A stretch of DNA of 64,000 bases, taken from the NCBI GenBank assembly GCA_964440295.1, contig CAYTRT010000002.1, forward strand, positions 1 to 64,000, in the 5' to 3' direction. A program made the position numbers and the translations under genes. The stretch comes from CALIKS01 sp964440295. GTDB taxonomy: Archaea > Thermoproteota > Nitrososphaeria_A > Caldarchaeales > Calditenuaceae. Each line of letters starts with the position of its first letter. Position 1 is the stretch's first letter. Below the pieces are notes generated by a model, which was given only the letters and a program-made list of their open reading frames with translations, was not told the origin of the DNA and made no database searches. Shown here in pieces: positions 62,541 to 64,000 of this stretch.

Positions 62541-63929
62541 ATGAGCCAGAACGTCCACAAGGTTAAGGACTACATAGAGAAAAATAAGAATCAGTATCTG
62601 GATACTTTTGTCAAGCTGCTTAGATGCCCAAGCGTATCTGCGACCGGTGAAGGAATAGAGCAGGCCGCCGGCCTCATCACTGACATGCTGAGAGAACTTG
62701 GAGCCAACGTTCTTACTTACAAAGAAGATGGAGGCAACCCGATAATTTTGGGAGAACTGAACGAAAAGAAAGAAGGCACAATAATGATTTATGATCACTA
62801 TGACGTGCAGCCCGTTGATCCGTTGGGTAAGTGGGCTAGCCCTCCCTTCGAGCCGCGCATCAGTGATGGAAAAATATACGCTAGGGGTGCAAGCGACGAT
62901 AAGGGAAATCTTGTTTCAAGAATTCTTGCGGTTAAGACACTGCTAGAAGTTTTGGGAGAGCTGCCCGTAAATATCAAGTTTCTATTCGAGGGCGAAGAAG
63001 AAGTCGGCAGTCCATCACTTCCTAGCTTCATAAAGAATTACGAGGAACAACTACATGCCGATGCATGTATATGGGAGGGTGGCGGCTTCGATCAGAAGGG
63101 GAGACCGATGATCTATCTCGGCGCCAAGGGCGTGGTCTATCTAGAACTTAGAGCGAAGAGAACAGGAAGTGATCTCCACTCTTCTTGGGGCACCATAATT
63201 GAGAATCCAGCGTGGAGATTAGTCATGGCGTTGTCGTCAATCAGGGACGAGAAGGGAGGAATACTCATCGAGAATTTCTACGAAGATGTGGCTGACGATC
63301 CTGAAGCGGAGCAACTGGTGAGAGAGTTAGATATTGATAGGTCAGAGATATCCTCGATGACCAATAATGGCGAATTAATAGAGGAGTTACCCATACGGGA
63401 GTTGCTGAGGCGGTGGCTACTCTCACCGACCGTAAACATATGCGGCATATATTCTGGATACATCGAGAAGGGACAGAAAACAGTGCTGCCTTCATATGCA
63501 TTCGCAAAGATGGACATCAGACTAGTACCTAAGATGAGTCCAGAACGAGTCTTGTCGAAGCTAAAGCAACACTTAGCAAAGCGAGGATTCAATGACGTGG
63601 AGGTCGAGGTCCTAAATCACGGCTATCCTGCTGCCAGGACATCTCCCAGCTCACAACCAGTCCGGCTAGCGATTATGGTTGCAAGGACCGTTGCAGGGAA
63701 GGAGCCAGTTGTCTTTCCGAACATTGCAGGCTCTGGACCGATGTATCTAGTCACTGACGTGCTTCACCAGCCGTGCTTCTCACTCGGAATAAATCATCCC
63801 GGATCCAACATTCATGCACCGAACGAGAACGTCATCATTGATTACTTCATGAAGGGAATGTGGCAATGCTGTCTCTACATGATGAACTTTGTACCTTGGA
63901 TCAGGCTAGGCGATGTTCCCTACCTATAA
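62541..63929 (+). CDS. M20-family metallopeptidase (dipeptidase type)
   Basis: 462 residues. Metal-binding motifs: YDHYDVQPVDP (His, Asp), ARGASDDKGNL (Asp), EGEEEVGSPSLPSF (Glu pair), and a late INHPGSNIHAPNENV (His). These match CNDP/PepV-like dipeptidases or acyl-amino-acid hydrolases. Single gene with a short AT-rich upstream region. Confidence 0.92.
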   Translation: MSQNVHKVKDYIEKNKNQYLDTFVKLLRCPSVSATGEGIEQAAGLITDMLRELGANVLTYKEDGGNPIILGELNEKKEGTIMIYDHYDVQPVDPLGKWASPPFEPRISDGKIYARGASDDKGNLVSRILAVKTLLEVLGELPVNIKFLFEGEEEVGSPSLPSFIKNYEEQLHADACIWEGGGFDQKGRPMIYLGAKGVVYLELRAKRTGSDLHSSWGTIIENPAWRLVMALSSIRDEKGGILIENFYEDVADDPEAEQLVRELDIDRSEISSMTNNGELIEELPIRELLRRWLLSPTVNICGIYSGYIEKGQKTVLPSYAFAKMDIRLVPKMSPERVLSKLKQHLAKRGFNDVEVEVLNHGYPAARTSPSSQPVRLAIMVARTVAGKEPVVFPNIAGSGPMYLVTDVLHQPCFSLGINHPGSNIHAPNENVIIDYFMKGMWQCCLYMMNFVPWIRLGDVPYL

Positions 63930-64000
63930 ATCTGAGCAGTAATTCTTTTGGCGAGACTCCTCTCTCACCATAGTAGACTGAGAGGCCCATCAATCCAAGA
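63901..64000 (-). CDS. C-terminal end of a gene running off the window
   Basis: The minus strand reads LGLMGLSVYYGERGVSPKEL and then LLRFIGREHRLA, stopping at 63901-63903. It is open to the window edge and overlaps the peptidase 3' end by 29 nt. The hydrophobic/charged pattern is protein-like, but the family is not recognised and the rest is outside the window. Confidence 0.35.
   Translation of the reverse strand, partial: LGLMGLSVYYGERGVSPKELLLRFIGREHRLA

Noticed and set aside
1..64000. CRISPR arrays, rRNA genes, transposases and integrases
   Set aside because: None were seen on either strand; the only mobile-element trace is the endonuclease in tyrS.

Overview
The window is archaeal chromosome, most likely from a thermophilic member of the TACK group (Thermoproteota, Bathyarchaeia or Korarchaeia-like). 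The evidence is a tRNA-Ser with a canonical 37/38 intron, a tRNA-splicing endonuclease-like protein, archease, DtdA, ether-lipid genes (a UbiA-type DGGGP synthase and a tetraether-synthase-like radical SAM protein), ThiDN/ThiR, DUF763, DUF1922, a two-subunit archaeal PheRS, GAGGTGA-type ribosome binding sites and leaderless TATA promoters. Lineage cannot be fixed without rRNA or a phylogeny. Genes are dense, often overlap by 4 nt, and frequently start with GTG or TTG.

Layout: 0-1.4 kb archease and a SPOUT methylase; 1.4-6.3 kb a MoxR/DUF58 membrane operon; 6.3 kb intron-containing tRNA-Ser(CGA); 6.5-10 kb DUF763, a threonine-synthase-like enzyme and an ornithine cyclodeaminase-like enzyme; 10.1-25.7 kb a complete [NiFe]-hydrogenase locus. 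In that locus hypA and an Mrp-type hypB face away from one long run of genes: two QmoC/HdrC-like membrane proteins, two HdrA-like flavoproteins, MvhD, MvhG, MvhA, a maturation protease, HypD, a HypC-thioesterase fusion, HypE and HypF. No HdrB is present, so electrons from H2 probably pass through HdrA flavoproteins to a membrane cytochrome b-type subunit rather than to a soluble heterodisulfide reductase. Then follow a BMP-type binding protein with an amidohydrolase (25.9-28.5 kb), a tetraether-synthase-like radical SAM gene, DtdA, small regulators, a DtxR-controlled metal ABC transporter (32-34.8 kb), a cysteine desulfurase, a thiamine operon (ThiW, an unknown P-loop NTPase, ThiDN; 37-39.6 kb), and an electron-transfer block (FAD oxidoreductase, membrane HdrD-like Fe-S protein, EtfBA; 39.8-45.8 kb). 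The rest is mostly information processing and metabolism: PheA, PheST, an EndA-like protein, UbiA, YbaK, class II ribonucleotide reductase, an epimerase, an HD hydrolase, ThiR and an M20 peptidase.

The most unusual locus is 52.6-56.1 kb. A resident tyrosyl-tRNA synthetase gene of the plant/crenarchaeal type is cut in two. Between the pieces lie a decayed LAGLIDADG homing-endonuclease gene on the opposite strand and a second, intact, very different TyrRS gene (Methanocaldococcus-like tyrosine-binding residues). It looks like a selfish element that destroyed an essential gene while supplying its replacement. Next to it is a candidate H/ACA guide RNA and a 100-N scaffold gap whose two flanks share an identical 55-base end, so the gap is probably an assembly artefact.

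Other points of interest are two genes (DUF58 and ThiDN) whose conserved N-termini have no ATG/GTG/TTG start, a His-for-Cys change in a [4Fe-4S] motif of the second QmoC-like protein, and an EndA-like protein without the catalytic histidine.
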